A stretch of DNA of 5,501 nucleotides from NCBI GenBank assembly GCA_029881635.1, contig JAOUMG010000170.1:1-5501 (forward strand), read 5' to 3'. A program made the position numbers and the translations under genes. Positions 1 to 5,501 of this stretch are shown in pieces. Under the pieces are notes generated by a model, which ran no database searches, was not told the DNA's origin, and was given only the letters and a program-made list of their open reading frames with translations. The stretch comes from Paracoccaceae bacterium. Lineage in GTDB: Bacteria > Pseudomonadota > Alphaproteobacteria > Rhodobacterales > Rhodobacteraceae. Each line of letters begins with the position of its first letter. The stretch's first letter is position 1.

Positions 1-75
1 TCCGAGCACTGCTAAATACGTCCCTGCACCTTGTGCTACATGCCCTGGTTTGACTATGTCAAAGACGCACCTTTC

Positions 76-80
76 AGGAG
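76..80 (+). promoter_or_regulatory. Shine-Dalgarno site of pepF
   Basis: AGGAG lies six bases upstream of the ATG at 87, which is ideal spacing and fixes the pepF start. The rest of the leader (1-75) shows no convincing -35/-10 pair, so the promoter is either weak or lies before the window. Confidence 0.85.
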
Positions 81-86
81 ATCACC

Positions 87-1913
87 ATGCCCATCCGCCT
101 GCCCCAACCGGTTTTTGACGCCAACACGAATGCCGGAGAATTTGGCGATCTGCCGGAATGGGACCTGACCGATCTCTATGCTGCGCCGGATGCGGCCGAA
201 TTGACCCGCGACATGGCCTGGCTGGAAACGGCCTGTGCCGATTTTGCCCGAGACTTCGAAGGTAAACTGGCATCGCTTGACGCGGATGGAATGCAGGACT
301 GTATACGCCGCTATGAGCGTATCGAAGGCATCGCCGGCCGCATCATGTCTTATGCGGGCCTGCGCTATTACCAGAATACGGTGGATGCGAACCGGGCGAA
401 ATTCATGTCCGACTGCCAGGACAAGATCACGACATTTACCACGCCTTTGGTATTTTTCAGCTTGGAATTCAACAGAATAGAAGACGATGCTTATCTGAAG
501 GTCTTTGGCGCAAACACAGGTATCGCGCGTTACAAGCCGGTGTTTGACCGGATGCGGGCAATGCGCCCGTACCAGTTGTCAGATGAACTGGAAAAATTCC
601 TGCATGATCAATCGACAGTCGGCGCCTCAGCCTGGAACAAACTTTTTGATGAAACCATGGCGGGTCTGGCATTTGTTGTTGAGGGCGAACCCGAACCGCT
701 GAACCTTGAAGCAACGTTGAATCTGTTGTCTGAACCGGAGCGCGAAAAGCGCGAGGCAGGTGCCCGAGCACTGGCCAAGGTATTTGGCCAGAATGTCAAA
801 CTTTTTGCGCGTGTTCACAATACCTTGGCCAAAGAAAAGGAAATCGAGGATCGGTGGCGCAAGATGCCCAGCCCGCAGACGGGTCGGCATCTGTCGAACC
901 ATGTGGAACCCGAGGTTGTCGAAGCGCTGAGAAACGCGGTTGTCGCGGCCTATCCGAAACTGTCCCATCGCTACTATGCGCTGAAGGCCAAGTGGATGGG
1001 TCTGGACAAGCTGCAGATCTGGGACCGCAATGCCCCCCTGCCCATCGAAGTCAAGCGCGTCGTCGGTTGGGACGAAGCCCGCGAAACGGTGATGTCGGCC
1101 TATGCAGCCTTTGCCCCCGAAATGGCGGATCTGGCGGGGCCATTCTTTGACAAGGGCTGGATTGATGCGGGCGTCAAGCCGGGGAAAGCCCCCGGCGCAT
1201 TTGCCCACCCAACGGTCACCGATGTGCATCCTTATGTGATGCTGAATTACCTTGGCAAACCGCGTGACGGGATGACCTTGGCGCATGAGCTGGGTCACGG
1301 CGTGCATCAGGTTCTGGCCGCCCCACAGGGGGAAATGCTGGCCTCTACCCCGCTTACGCTGGCAGAAACAGCAAGCGTTTTTGGCGAAATGCTGACATTT
1401 CGCAAGCTGTTGGCACAGGCCAAGGATGCAAACGAACGCAAGACTCTGCTGGCCGGCAAGGTCGAGGATATGATCAACACGGTCGTCCGGCAGATCGCTT
1501 TTTACGACTTTGAATGCAAACTGCATGCAGCCCGGCGAGAAGGCGAATTGACCCCTGAAGACATCAATGCGCTATGGATGAGCATTCAGGGTGAAAGCCT
1601 CGGCCCGGTGTTCGAATTCATGCCGGGATATGAAACCTTCTGGTCCTATATCCCGCATTTTGTGCATTCTCCCTTCTACGTCTACGCCTATGCCTTCGGC
1701 GACGGATTGGTGAATGCGCTTTATGCGGTCTATGAGGAAGGTCTGCCGGGTTTCGAAGAAAAATACTTCGAGATGCTGAAGGCTGGCGGTTCCAAGCATC
1801 ACAAGGAGTTGCTGCAACCATTCGGGCTCGATGCGTCCGACCCGAAATTCTGGGACAAGGGCCTGTCGATGATCGCAGCTATGATCGATGAGCTGGAGGC
1901 AATGGAGGGCTGA
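87..1913 (+). CDS. pepF: Oligoendopeptidase F, M3 family zinc metallopeptidase
   Basis: This is a complete 608-residue protein, the usual size for the PepF/M3B family. These are cytoplasmic zinc metallopeptidases that cut short peptides and contribute to peptide recycling. The zinc-binding HELGH motif is at residues 400-404 (H400 and H404 ligands, E401 catalytic). The probable third ligand is E427 in the ETASVFGE segment. The C-terminal stretch around 521-535 (IPHFVHSPFYVYAY) matches the family's substrate-binding region, with H524, Y531, Y533 and Y535 as likely transition-state residues. The helical N-terminal part (about 20-190) fits the PepF N-lobe. No signal peptide or membrane segment is visible. 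The ATG at 87 is chosen because a strong AGGAG lies six bases upstream. The gene ends 2 bases before the stop of the opposing gene. All key residues are present, so it should be active. The exact peptide specificity cannot be read from the sequence. Confidence 0.96.
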   Translation: MPIRLPQPVFDANTNAGEFGDLPEWDLTDLYAAPDAAELTRDMAWLETACADFARDFEGKLASLDADGMQDCIRRYERIEGIAGRIMSYAGLRYYQNTVDANRAKFMSDCQDKITTFTTPLVFFSLEFNRIEDDAYLKVFGANTGIARYKPVFDRMRAMRPYQLSDELEKFLHDQSTVGASAWNKLFDETMAGLAFVVEGEPEPLNLEATLNLLSEPEREKREAGARALAKVFGQNVKLFARVHNTLAKEKEIEDRWRKMPSPQTGRHLSNHVEPEVVEALRNAVVAAYPKLSHRYYALKAKWMGLDKLQIWDRNAPLPIEVKRVVGWDEARETVMSAYAAFAPEMADLAGPFFDKGWIDAGVKPGKAPGAFAHPTVTDVHPYVMLNYLGKPRDGMTLAHELGHGVHQVLAAPQGEMLASTPLTLAETASVFGEMLTFRKLLAQAKDANERKTLLAGKVEDMINTVVRQIAFYDFECKLHAARREGELTPEDINALWMSIQGESLGPVFEFMPGYETFWSYIPHFVHSPFYVYAYAFGDGLVNALYAVYEEGLPGFEEKYFEMLKAGGSKHHKELLQPFGLDASDPKFWDKGLSMIAAMIDELEAMEG

Positions 1914-1928
1914 GGTTAACGGCCCTTT
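1904..1928 (+). terminator. Hairpin over the pepF stop, possible terminator
   Basis: AGGGC (1906-1910) pairs with GCCCT (1922-1926). In the + strand RNA the stem extends by G-U pairs outward (1904/1928, 1905/1927) and by U-G plus G-C inward (1911/1921, 1912/1920), leaving a 7-base loop. Only three U residues follow the GC-rich arm, so it would be a weak intrinsic terminator. It contains the stop codons of both converging genes. The wobble pairs favour function in the pepF direction. Folding energy was not computed. Confidence 0.4.
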
Positions 1929-2893
1929 AAGCCGGATGACACGCCAAACTGGGACACATCGTATCCAGTTTTGGCAATCCGGGTGATAAAATCGTCTGTC
2001 AGGGTCGGACTGTTGGCAGCCAAGCAGTTCAGGCGGAAATACCAGAACAGGAACCGCGTAAAGGGCCAATCGGTTTCGCTTGCAGTTTGCAGACCTTGCG
2101 CCAATTCATCCGCAGACCGCACGACGACGGCACAGTGATGAAAATCGGACTGCCCGCATAGAACGACTGGCACCTGGTGCAGCATGCTTTCGACGCCGAC
2201 AGCGGAATTGATCGTCACCGTCACATCCGCAGATGCCAGAATGTCGTGAATATTCGCCTCGGTAACAATCAGCCGCCTGTCGCTGGCGGCCAGCCCAGCC
2301 AGCCATTCCCGCGTTGCAGCACTGTGGTCGCGAGGATGAATCTTTACGATCAAATGCCTGGGGTCATCCCGACACATAAGAGAATTGAGTATGTTTTCAC
2401 GGTCAAGATAGCAGGTTTCCTCAACCTGCCGGTGCCCCTCGCTTTGCAAGAATACTGCAATGGAACCATTTGGAAAGGCTTCCTTTTCTTGCGGTTGATG
2501 CCCCCGCGAAATACGTCTGCCAATCAAACGTTTGCAAAGGCCTGCAACAAATGCTTGTGCCAAATCCGCAGGAACGCTCTGCGCATCAAAGATTTTCGCA
2601 GCGATGGACGATCCAGCACGAATTCCCCAAGGATCAAGGTTCCAGAACGGAAAAATATAGGCCACACCCGTGTTCAGAACGCGCGGGTGGCGAAAGTTTC
2701 CGTGATCAACGATATGAAACGCATTGCCAGCACGCACGCGTCTTTCGGTCAGGACGCGTTCATGCACGACAGTGTCGACGACTGCACCGCGCGCGTCCAA
2801 ATCCTTGAGCAGATGCTGGTAATAGCCGGGCATCGGTCGCCTCCCATCAAGGAGTGATCCCGGCAAATGGAAAACAATGCTCGCGCGTTTCAT
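1916..2893 (-). CDS. Capsule polysaccharide synthesis / Kdo-transferase-like protein
   Basis: The product is about 325 residues and resembles the Capsule_synth family (KpsC/KpsS-type GT-B glycosyltransferases that build the Kdo linker of capsules). Counting from the ATG at 2893, the C-terminal half shows the hallmarks: KIHPRD at 184-189, a helix reading IHDILASADV at 215-224, then TINSAVGVES at 227-236 followed by PVVLCG at 242-247. This looks like the nucleotide-sugar-binding side of a GT-B fold. An aromatic FLFWYF segment (281-286) is also typical. The N-terminus (FHLPG, then GRRPMPGYYQHLL) has the look of a Rossmann-like lobe. No signal peptide or membrane helix is seen, so the protein is probably cytoplasmic. 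The start is uncertain: no clear Shine-Dalgarno precedes the ATG at 2893, and an in-frame TTG at 2908 would add five residues. No capsule genes are nearby. The family call is fairly firm, but donor and acceptor are unknown. Confidence 0.75.
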   Translation of the reverse strand: MKRASIVFHLPGSLLDGRRPMPGYYQHLLKDLDARGAVVDTVVHERVLTERRVRAGNAFHIVDHGNFRHPRVLNTGVAYIFPFWNLDPWGIRAGSSIAAKIFDAQSVPADLAQAFVAGLCKRLIGRRISRGHQPQEKEAFPNGSIAVFLQSEGHRQVEETCYLDRENILNSLMCRDDPRHLIVKIHPRDHSAATREWLAGLAASDRRLIVTEANIHDILASADVTVTINSAVGVESMLHQVPVVLCGQSDFHHCAVVVRSADELAQGLQTASETDWPFTRFLFWYFRLNCLAANSPTLTDDFITRIAKTGYDVSQFGVSSGLKGR

Positions 2894-2940
2894 GGGCGCA
2901 TCATGCAAGTTCGGCAGGCAAGCACAATGCAGGTCAGGCT

Positions 2941-2962
2941 GGGTTTTCGCGGGTTTCGCGAA
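2941..2962. repeat. Short tandem TTTCGCG repeat with TTCGCGAA palindrome
   Basis: GGGTTTTCGCG (2941-2951) is followed directly by GGGTTTCGCG (2951-2960), and TTCGCGAA at 2955-2962 is a perfect 8-base palindrome. It sits in the 111-base gap between the DUF4389 stop and the ATG of the capsule-type gene, so it could be an operator for the latter. It may equally be chance in GC-rich DNA. The rest of the gap (2894-3004) shows no clear promoter or terminator. Confidence 0.35.
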
Positions 2963-3004
2963 CTTTCCTTCTGGCGCCCTGCCCGGCTAGAGCATCACGA
3001 TGGA

Positions 3005-3370
3005 TCAGCCCCGCCCCCAAGGCGTCCAGGGGAAAGGCTTTTCCTCGGTCACGACAGTCTGAAAATGCGCCGCTTTGCGCAGCCAATTGCCCAGTTCCGC
3101 GCCAAAACTGGACAAATGTTCATTCCGGTGCCCGGCAAAGAGCAACCACCCGAATTGCAGCAGTGCCGCAATCCCCAAAAGCGTTCCCGCAAAGCTCATC
3201 ATGATGGCGAGGATCAGCATATTCAGGCCGCGCATCCAGACTGTCTTGTTACGGATGCCATCGCCATCTTTTGCCTTGGATCCAGCGCCCGGTTCTTCGA
3301 GAATTACCTCGGCTTCAGCGACCTCTTCGGGTTTAGAATTCTTCCGGGGATTTGACGGGTTTTTAGCCAT
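3005..3370 (-). CDS. DUF4389 domain membrane protein
   Basis: This is a 121-residue protein of unknown function that matches the DUF4389 pattern. It has a charged, low-complexity N-terminal tail (1-45, rich in K, E, P and A), presumably cytoplasmic. A long hydrophobic segment follows at about 48-79, containing the family-typical LLQFGWLLFAG, and forms one transmembrane helix or a tight hairpin. Next comes the characteristic FGAELGNWLRKAAHF (89-103), and the protein closes with TEEKPFPWTPW (108-118). The ATG at 3370 has AAGGA (3379-3383) eight bases upstream, so the start is secure. The gene begins 29 bases after the stop of the host-attachment-family gene on the same strand, so the two probably share a transcript. 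The protein is full length for its family. The function is not known, and membrane location is inferred from hydrophobicity. Confidence 0.85.
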   Translation of the reverse strand: MAKNPSNPRKNSKPEEVAEAEVILEEPGAGSKAKDGDGIRNKTVWMRGLNMLILAIMMSFAGTLLGIAALLQFGWLLFAGHRNEHLSSFGAELGNWLRKAAHFQTVVTEEKPFPWTPWGRG

Positions 3371-3399
3371 TGAACATTTCCTTCAGTCGGTTGGACGCG

Positions 3400-3849
3400 T
3401 CAGACCGCGAGCAGATCGCCAAAATGCGCCGAAAGTTCGTGCACAGGTACATTCACCAGATGTTTCGGGAGATCGGCCATCAGCGCCTTGGCTGGGTCAC
3501 CCCGCAGCTTTGCCCGCAATACGCCCAGCATTTTGGGCGGTGCTGCCAGAATCATACGGTCTGGGGACACTTGCGTCCATGTCTGATCCAGCGCCTGAAG
3601 AATATGGGCGGCGAAGCGAGTTCGGTGCTGCTGATCAAGTTCGGTATGAGGTTCGACCCCATGGCGCGCCGTTGTGCCAGCCACACTGGCAGATCTGACC
3701 GGCCTGTCAGCAAATTCGCGGCTGTCTTCGGGGAATTGCGATGCTGAAATTGCCGCAACCTCCCGCACTCCCTTGCCCACGCCCTCATTCAAGCAAAATC
3801 GCGCGGATGCATCATCAGCAATCAAGATCAGTGTGGATATGGCTTTCAT
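3400..3849 (-). CDS. Host attachment family protein (Host_attach-like)
   Basis: The product is 149 residues, matching the usual length of the small family annotated as 'protein required for attachment to host cells'. Visible family features are an N-terminal strand followed by ADDASARF (11-18), a middle helix with HRTRFAAHILQAL (75-87), then DRMILAAPPKMLGVLRAKL (98-116) carrying the diagnostic APPxxLGxLR motif. The C-terminal part is LPKHLVNVPVHELSAHF (127-143). No signal peptide or transmembrane segment is present, so a direct surface-adhesion role is doubtful despite the family name. I believe the family may relate to release-factor-like folds, but this is uncertain. The ATG at 3849 is chosen because AGGGG (3857-3861) lies seven bases upstream. 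A TTG at 3867 would add six residues but would place this Shine-Dalgarno inside the coding region. It is followed after 29 bases by the DUF4389 gene. The family call is good, but the biological role is unknown. Confidence 0.8.
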   Translation of the reverse strand: MKAISTLILIADDASARFCLNEGVGKGVREVAAISASQFPEDSREFADRPVRSASVAGTTARHGVEPHTELDQQHRTRFAAHILQALDQTWTQVSPDRMILAAPPKMLGVLRAKLRGDPAKALMADLPKHLVNVPVHELSAHFGDLLAV

Positions 3850-3856
3850 TGTCTTT

Positions 3857-3861
3857 CCCCT
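3857..3861 (-). promoter_or_regulatory. Shine-Dalgarno site deciding the host-attachment gene start
   Basis: On the minus strand AGGGG precedes the ATG at 3849 by seven bases. It supports that ATG over the upstream in-frame TTG at 3867, whose reading frame would run through this site. Confidence 0.7.
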
Positions 3862-3891
3862 AACCAAGGCAGGTTCAGACTATGTCCGGAC

Positions 3892-3920
3892 TGAATAAGG
3901 GGCGCATTGATTTGGCGCAA
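3892..3920 (-). promoter_or_regulatory. Candidate promoter for host-attachment/DUF4389 pair
   Basis: On the minus strand TTGCGC (3920-3915) is followed after 12 bases by CCCCTTAT (3902-3895). This resembles the sigma-32 type -10 element CCCCATNT with one specified mismatch. The same TTG element also sits 17 bases before TATTCA (3897-3892), a weak sigma-70-type -10. Only the TTG part of the -35 is good. Location in the 81-base gap just upstream of the gene supports a promoter here, but which sigma factor is used cannot be decided by eye. Confidence 0.3.
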
Positions 3921-3930
3921 AAAGGCATCT

Positions 3931-4920
3931 TCAGGAGGATGTTTTTTCAACCGCGAACACGGCGTCGATCATGGCCTGGGTGCCTTGCGCGTCTTCTAGG
4001 CTCCATGGATAGGCATCGCCATTCCTGACCTTTCGGCAGAACGCTTCCACCTGGATCTGGTATTGCCGGATCCCGGGAAAGCGTTCGATGTGATCAGCCT
4101 GGCCTTTACGGTAAAGGTGAACCTGCGCTTCACCGAAAAGACCGGCGTTGAACGGTGCTGTCAGGCGGATCAACCCGGTTTCACCTTGAAAAACCACCTC
4201 TTGCCGCGGGTAAAGCCGCATCGAGGTCATGGCGGAGAAGCTGAATTGCCCCTCTGGGCCCGTCATTTCACCGGCAACCTGTGCCCAGACATCCACGCCG
4301 TTTTCACGTTTGATCCTGACAGAAAGCTCCGTCGGCTCCGCGCCCGTCGCCCAGCGCAGCGACCCATAGGCATAGACACCGATGTCTGGAATTGACCCGC
4401 CACCGGTGTCTGGCCGGTTACGGATATTTTCCTTGTCGTTCCGGTTATCGTAGCTGAACGCGGCATCTGCATGAAGAATACGGCCAATGGCGCCTTCGGC
4501 GATCAATTGGCGCACGCGCTGCCATTGGGGATGATGAACGATCATATAGGCTTCCGTCGCGAACAGACCGGTTGCATCACGTGCGGCGATCAATGCGTCA
4601 ATCTCGCCCGCTTTCATTGCAATGGGCTTTTCGGCCAGAACATGCTTGCCCGCCTTCAGGGCTTTTAACGTCCATTCAACATGAAGGTGATTGGGTAAAG
4701 GGATATAGACCGCATCAATCTGCGGATCCGACAACAAGGATGCGTATGAGGTGTGGACCTGCAATTGCGGACAAAATGCCTGAAAGGGTCGGGCTTTGGC
4801 CGCGTCGGATGTCGCCAGCGCCACAAATTGTGCGCCGTCCGCTTCATGAATTGCGCGCGCCATATGATTGAGCGCGAAGGCTGATGCGCCCAAAACACCC
4901 CATTTTACCGGTTTCATCAT
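3931..4920 (-). CDS. Gfo/Idh/MocA family NAD(P)-dependent oxidoreductase
   Basis: This is a complete 329-residue protein of the Gfo/Idh/MocA family, cytoplasmic enzymes that mostly oxidise or reduce sugars and sugar-like polyols. The N-terminal Rossmann fold begins WGVLGASAFA (7-16). It continues with a strand plus DAVYIPLPNHLH (69-80) and the signature AEKP (96-99), where K98 is the likely catalytic and cofactor-contacting lysine. The C-terminal substrate domain shows GGGSIPDIGVYAYG (173-186), with D179 and Y183 in the positions of the usual D and H/Y catalytic pair. The tyrosine in place of histidine resembles the glucose-fructose oxidoreductase / xylose dehydrogenase side of the family. 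No signal peptide is visible. GGAG (4924-4927) is three bases from the first ATG (4920) and six from the second (4917), so the second may be the true start. There are no sugar transport or pathway genes nearby, so the substrate stays open. Confidence 0.93.
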   Translation of the reverse strand: MMKPVKWGVLGASAFALNHMARAIHEADGAQFVALATSDAAKARPFQAFCPQLQVHTSYASLLSDPQIDAVYIPLPNHLHVEWTLKALKAGKHVLAEKPIAMKAGEIDALIAARDATGLFATEAYMIVHHPQWQRVRQLIAEGAIGRILHADAAFSYDNRNDKENIRNRPDTGGGSIPDIGVYAYGSLRWATGAEPTELSVRIKRENGVDVWAQVAGEMTGPEGQFSFSAMTSMRLYPRQEVVFQGETGLIRLTAPFNAGLFGEAQVHLYRKGQADHIERFPGIRQYQIQVEAFCRKVRNGDAYPWSLEDAQGTQAMIDAVFAVEKTSS

Positions 4921-4923
4921 CTG

Positions 4924-4927
4924 CTCC
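4924..4927 (-). promoter_or_regulatory. Shine-Dalgarno site of the oxidoreductase
   Basis: GGAG on the minus strand lies three bases before the ATG at 4920 and six before the adjacent ATG at 4917. The spacing favours initiation at the second ATG, which would shorten the protein by one residue. Confidence 0.6.
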
Positions 4928-4948
4928 AGTCAGGATTATTCCGACTGC

Positions 4949-4977
4949 ATGCTAACGATTAATGGCGGAAATCTGAA
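4949..4977 (-). promoter_or_regulatory. Weak candidate sigma-70 promoter for the oxidoreductase
   Basis: TTCAGA (4977-4972) and TAGCAT (4954-4949) on the minus strand are separated by 17 bases. This would give a short untranslated leader of about 20 bases before the gene. The -10 agrees with TATAAT at four of six positions, but the -35 only at three. It is supported by location, being between the rpoH stem-loop and the gene, more than by sequence. Confidence 0.25.
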
Positions 4978-5008
4978 TGGCTCATTTGCGGAACGCGTCA
5001 GCGCCAAG

Positions 5009-5037
5009 TGGCAAGGCGGTCGCAAACCGCCTTGCCA
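5009..5037 (-). terminator. 12-bp perfect stem-loop downstream of rpoH
   Basis: TGGCAAGGCGGT (5009-5020) and ACCGCCTTGCCA (5026-5037) are perfect inverted complements around a five-base loop, giving a very stable GC-rich hairpin. It begins 26 bases after the rpoH stop in the direction of rpoH transcription. There is no U-run on either side, so it is not a textbook intrinsic terminator. It may act as a terminator without a U-tract or as a 3' end stabiliser of the rpoH message. It separates rpoH from the oxidoreductase gene. Confidence 0.6.
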
Positions 5038-5063
5038 TCAATGCACCAATGATAGACTGCCGA

Positions 5064-5501
5064 TCAGGCAGGGATAAGCATGCCTTTTTCCTTTGCCAGT
5101 TCGCGCATTTCGGCCTGCAATTTCTCGAAAGCCCGAACCTCGATCTGACGAATGCGTTCACGGCTGACATTGTATTGGGCGGAAAGATCCTCAAGCGTAA
5201 GTGGCTCATCGACCAGCCGACGCTTCATCAGGATATCTTTTTCGCGGTCATTCAGCGATGCCATCGCCCGATCCAGAAGTTCGCGGCGGGCGGAAAGCTC
5301 ATCGGCCTCTTCATAGTCACTGGCCTGATCAGCATCCTCATCCTCAAGCCAATCCTGCCATTGTGCCGTGCCTTCGCCTTCTGACCCGACAGTCGCGTTG
5401 AGCGAGGCATCGCCCCCCGACAGACGCCGGTTCATGGCGATCACCTCATCTTCGGTGACGTTCAGATCCTTGGCGATCTGAGCAACGTTTTCGGGTCTGA
5501 G
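5064..5501 (-). CDS. rpoH: RNA polymerase sigma-32 factor RpoH, C-terminal part (cut by window edge)
   Basis: The last 145 residues of the heat-shock sigma factor are visible. The reading frame is open to the window edge, so the gene starts outside. It opens with LRPENVAQIAKDLNVTEDEV, the sigma region 3 helix-turn-helix area, followed by the RpoH-typical MNRRLSGGDASLNATVG. An acidic linker follows (visible residues 49-69, WQDWLEDED and onward). Region 4 comes next, with LNDREKDI (83-90) and the DNA-binding helix-turn-helix LTLEDLSAQYNVSRERIRQIE (101-121), which reads the -35 element. The GTG at 5444 is an internal valine, not a start. RpoH directs RNA polymerase to chaperone and protease promoters. 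Rhodobacteraceae often carry two copies; the MRELAKEKGML tail looks more like the RpoHI type from memory, but this is not certain. The region that separates RpoH from other sigma factors (the RpoH box) lies outside the window. Confidence 0.93.
   Translation of the reverse strand, partial: LRPENVAQIAKDLNVTEDEVIAMNRRLSGGDASLNATVGSEGEGTAQWQDWLEDEDADQASDYEEADELSARRELLDRAMASLNDREKDILMKRRLVDEPLTLEDLSAQYNVSRERIRQIEVRAFEKLQAEMRELAKEKGMLIPA

Noticed and set aside
50..78. TTGACT as a -35 element before pepF
   Set aside because: The element is good, but the position 17 bases downstream reads TTCAGG, which is not a -10 and overlaps the Shine-Dalgarno site.
627..1526. Long open frame (299 codons) antisense to pepF
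   Set aside because: It lies entirely within the clearly coding pepF gene. Its translation has no recognisable motifs, consistent with a mirror of codon bias.
2177..2857. Open frame of 226 codons on the + strand opposite the capsule-type gene
   Set aside because: The minus-strand product shows conserved family motifs, while the + product is low-motif and basic with no visible domain.
2867..3355. Open frame of 162 codons on the + strand over the DUF4389 gene
   Set aside because: The minus strand encodes a recognisable membrane protein with a proper Shine-Dalgarno. The + frame crosses the gap and shows no motifs.
3675..3691. Inverted repeat TGCCAG-N5-CTGGCA
   Set aside because: It is six base pairs inside the coding region of the host-attachment gene, with no U-tract and no gene boundary. 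It is likely chance.
3907..3920. FNR-like site TTGAT-N4-CGCAA
   Set aside because: Only one half-site matches TTGAT; the other has three of five positions. It overlaps the candidate -35, so one good half is not enough to call an FnrL box.

Overview
The window reads as an ordinary chromosomal segment of an alphaproteobacterium, most likely of the Rhodobacteraceae / Roseobacter group. The evidence is a moderately GC-rich, tightly packed gene set, an RpoH tail of alphaproteobacterial type (LNDRE, LTLEDLSAQYNVSRERIRQIE, MRELAKEKGML), and protein families (long-form PepF, Host_attach, DUF4389) that are common there. The taxonomic call comes from protein character, not from a database search. I see no mobile element, CRISPR array, tRNA or rRNA.

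Layout: (1) Positions 1-86 are a leader with a good Shine-Dalgarno site but no convincing promoter. (2) Positions 87-1913 (+) encode a complete M3-family oligoendopeptidase F. (3) Positions 1916-2893 (-) encode a protein resembling the capsule-synthesis / Kdo-transferase family. It converges on pepF with only 2 bases between the stop codons, and a small hairpin spans both stops. (4) Positions 2894-3004 are a short gap with a tandem TTTCGCG repeat. (5) Positions 3005-3370 (-) encode a DUF4389 membrane protein, and 3400-3849 (-) encode a host-attachment-family protein. The two are 29 bases apart and probably co-transcribed. (6) Positions 3850-3930 are an upstream region with a candidate promoter of sigma-32 or sigma-70 character and a dyad. 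(7) Positions 3931-4920 (-) encode a Gfo/Idh/MocA-family NAD(P)-dependent oxidoreductase. (8) Positions 4921-5063 hold its leader and a 12-bp perfect stem-loop just downstream of rpoH. (9) Positions 5064-5501 (-) are the C-terminal part of rpoH, the heat-shock sigma factor, cut by the window edge.

The five minus-strand genes point the same way, but the gaps (143, 81, 29 and 111 bases) suggest several transcription units, not one operon. The genes look like independent housekeeping functions: peptide turnover, sugar-type redox metabolism, stress sigma factor, and surface or unknown functions. They do not form one pathway. No stretch over 300 bases lacks a gene. I did not find a clear new system. 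The most interesting leads are the uncharacterised Host_attach/DUF4389 pair with its heat-shock-like upstream motif, and the lone capsule-type transferase.
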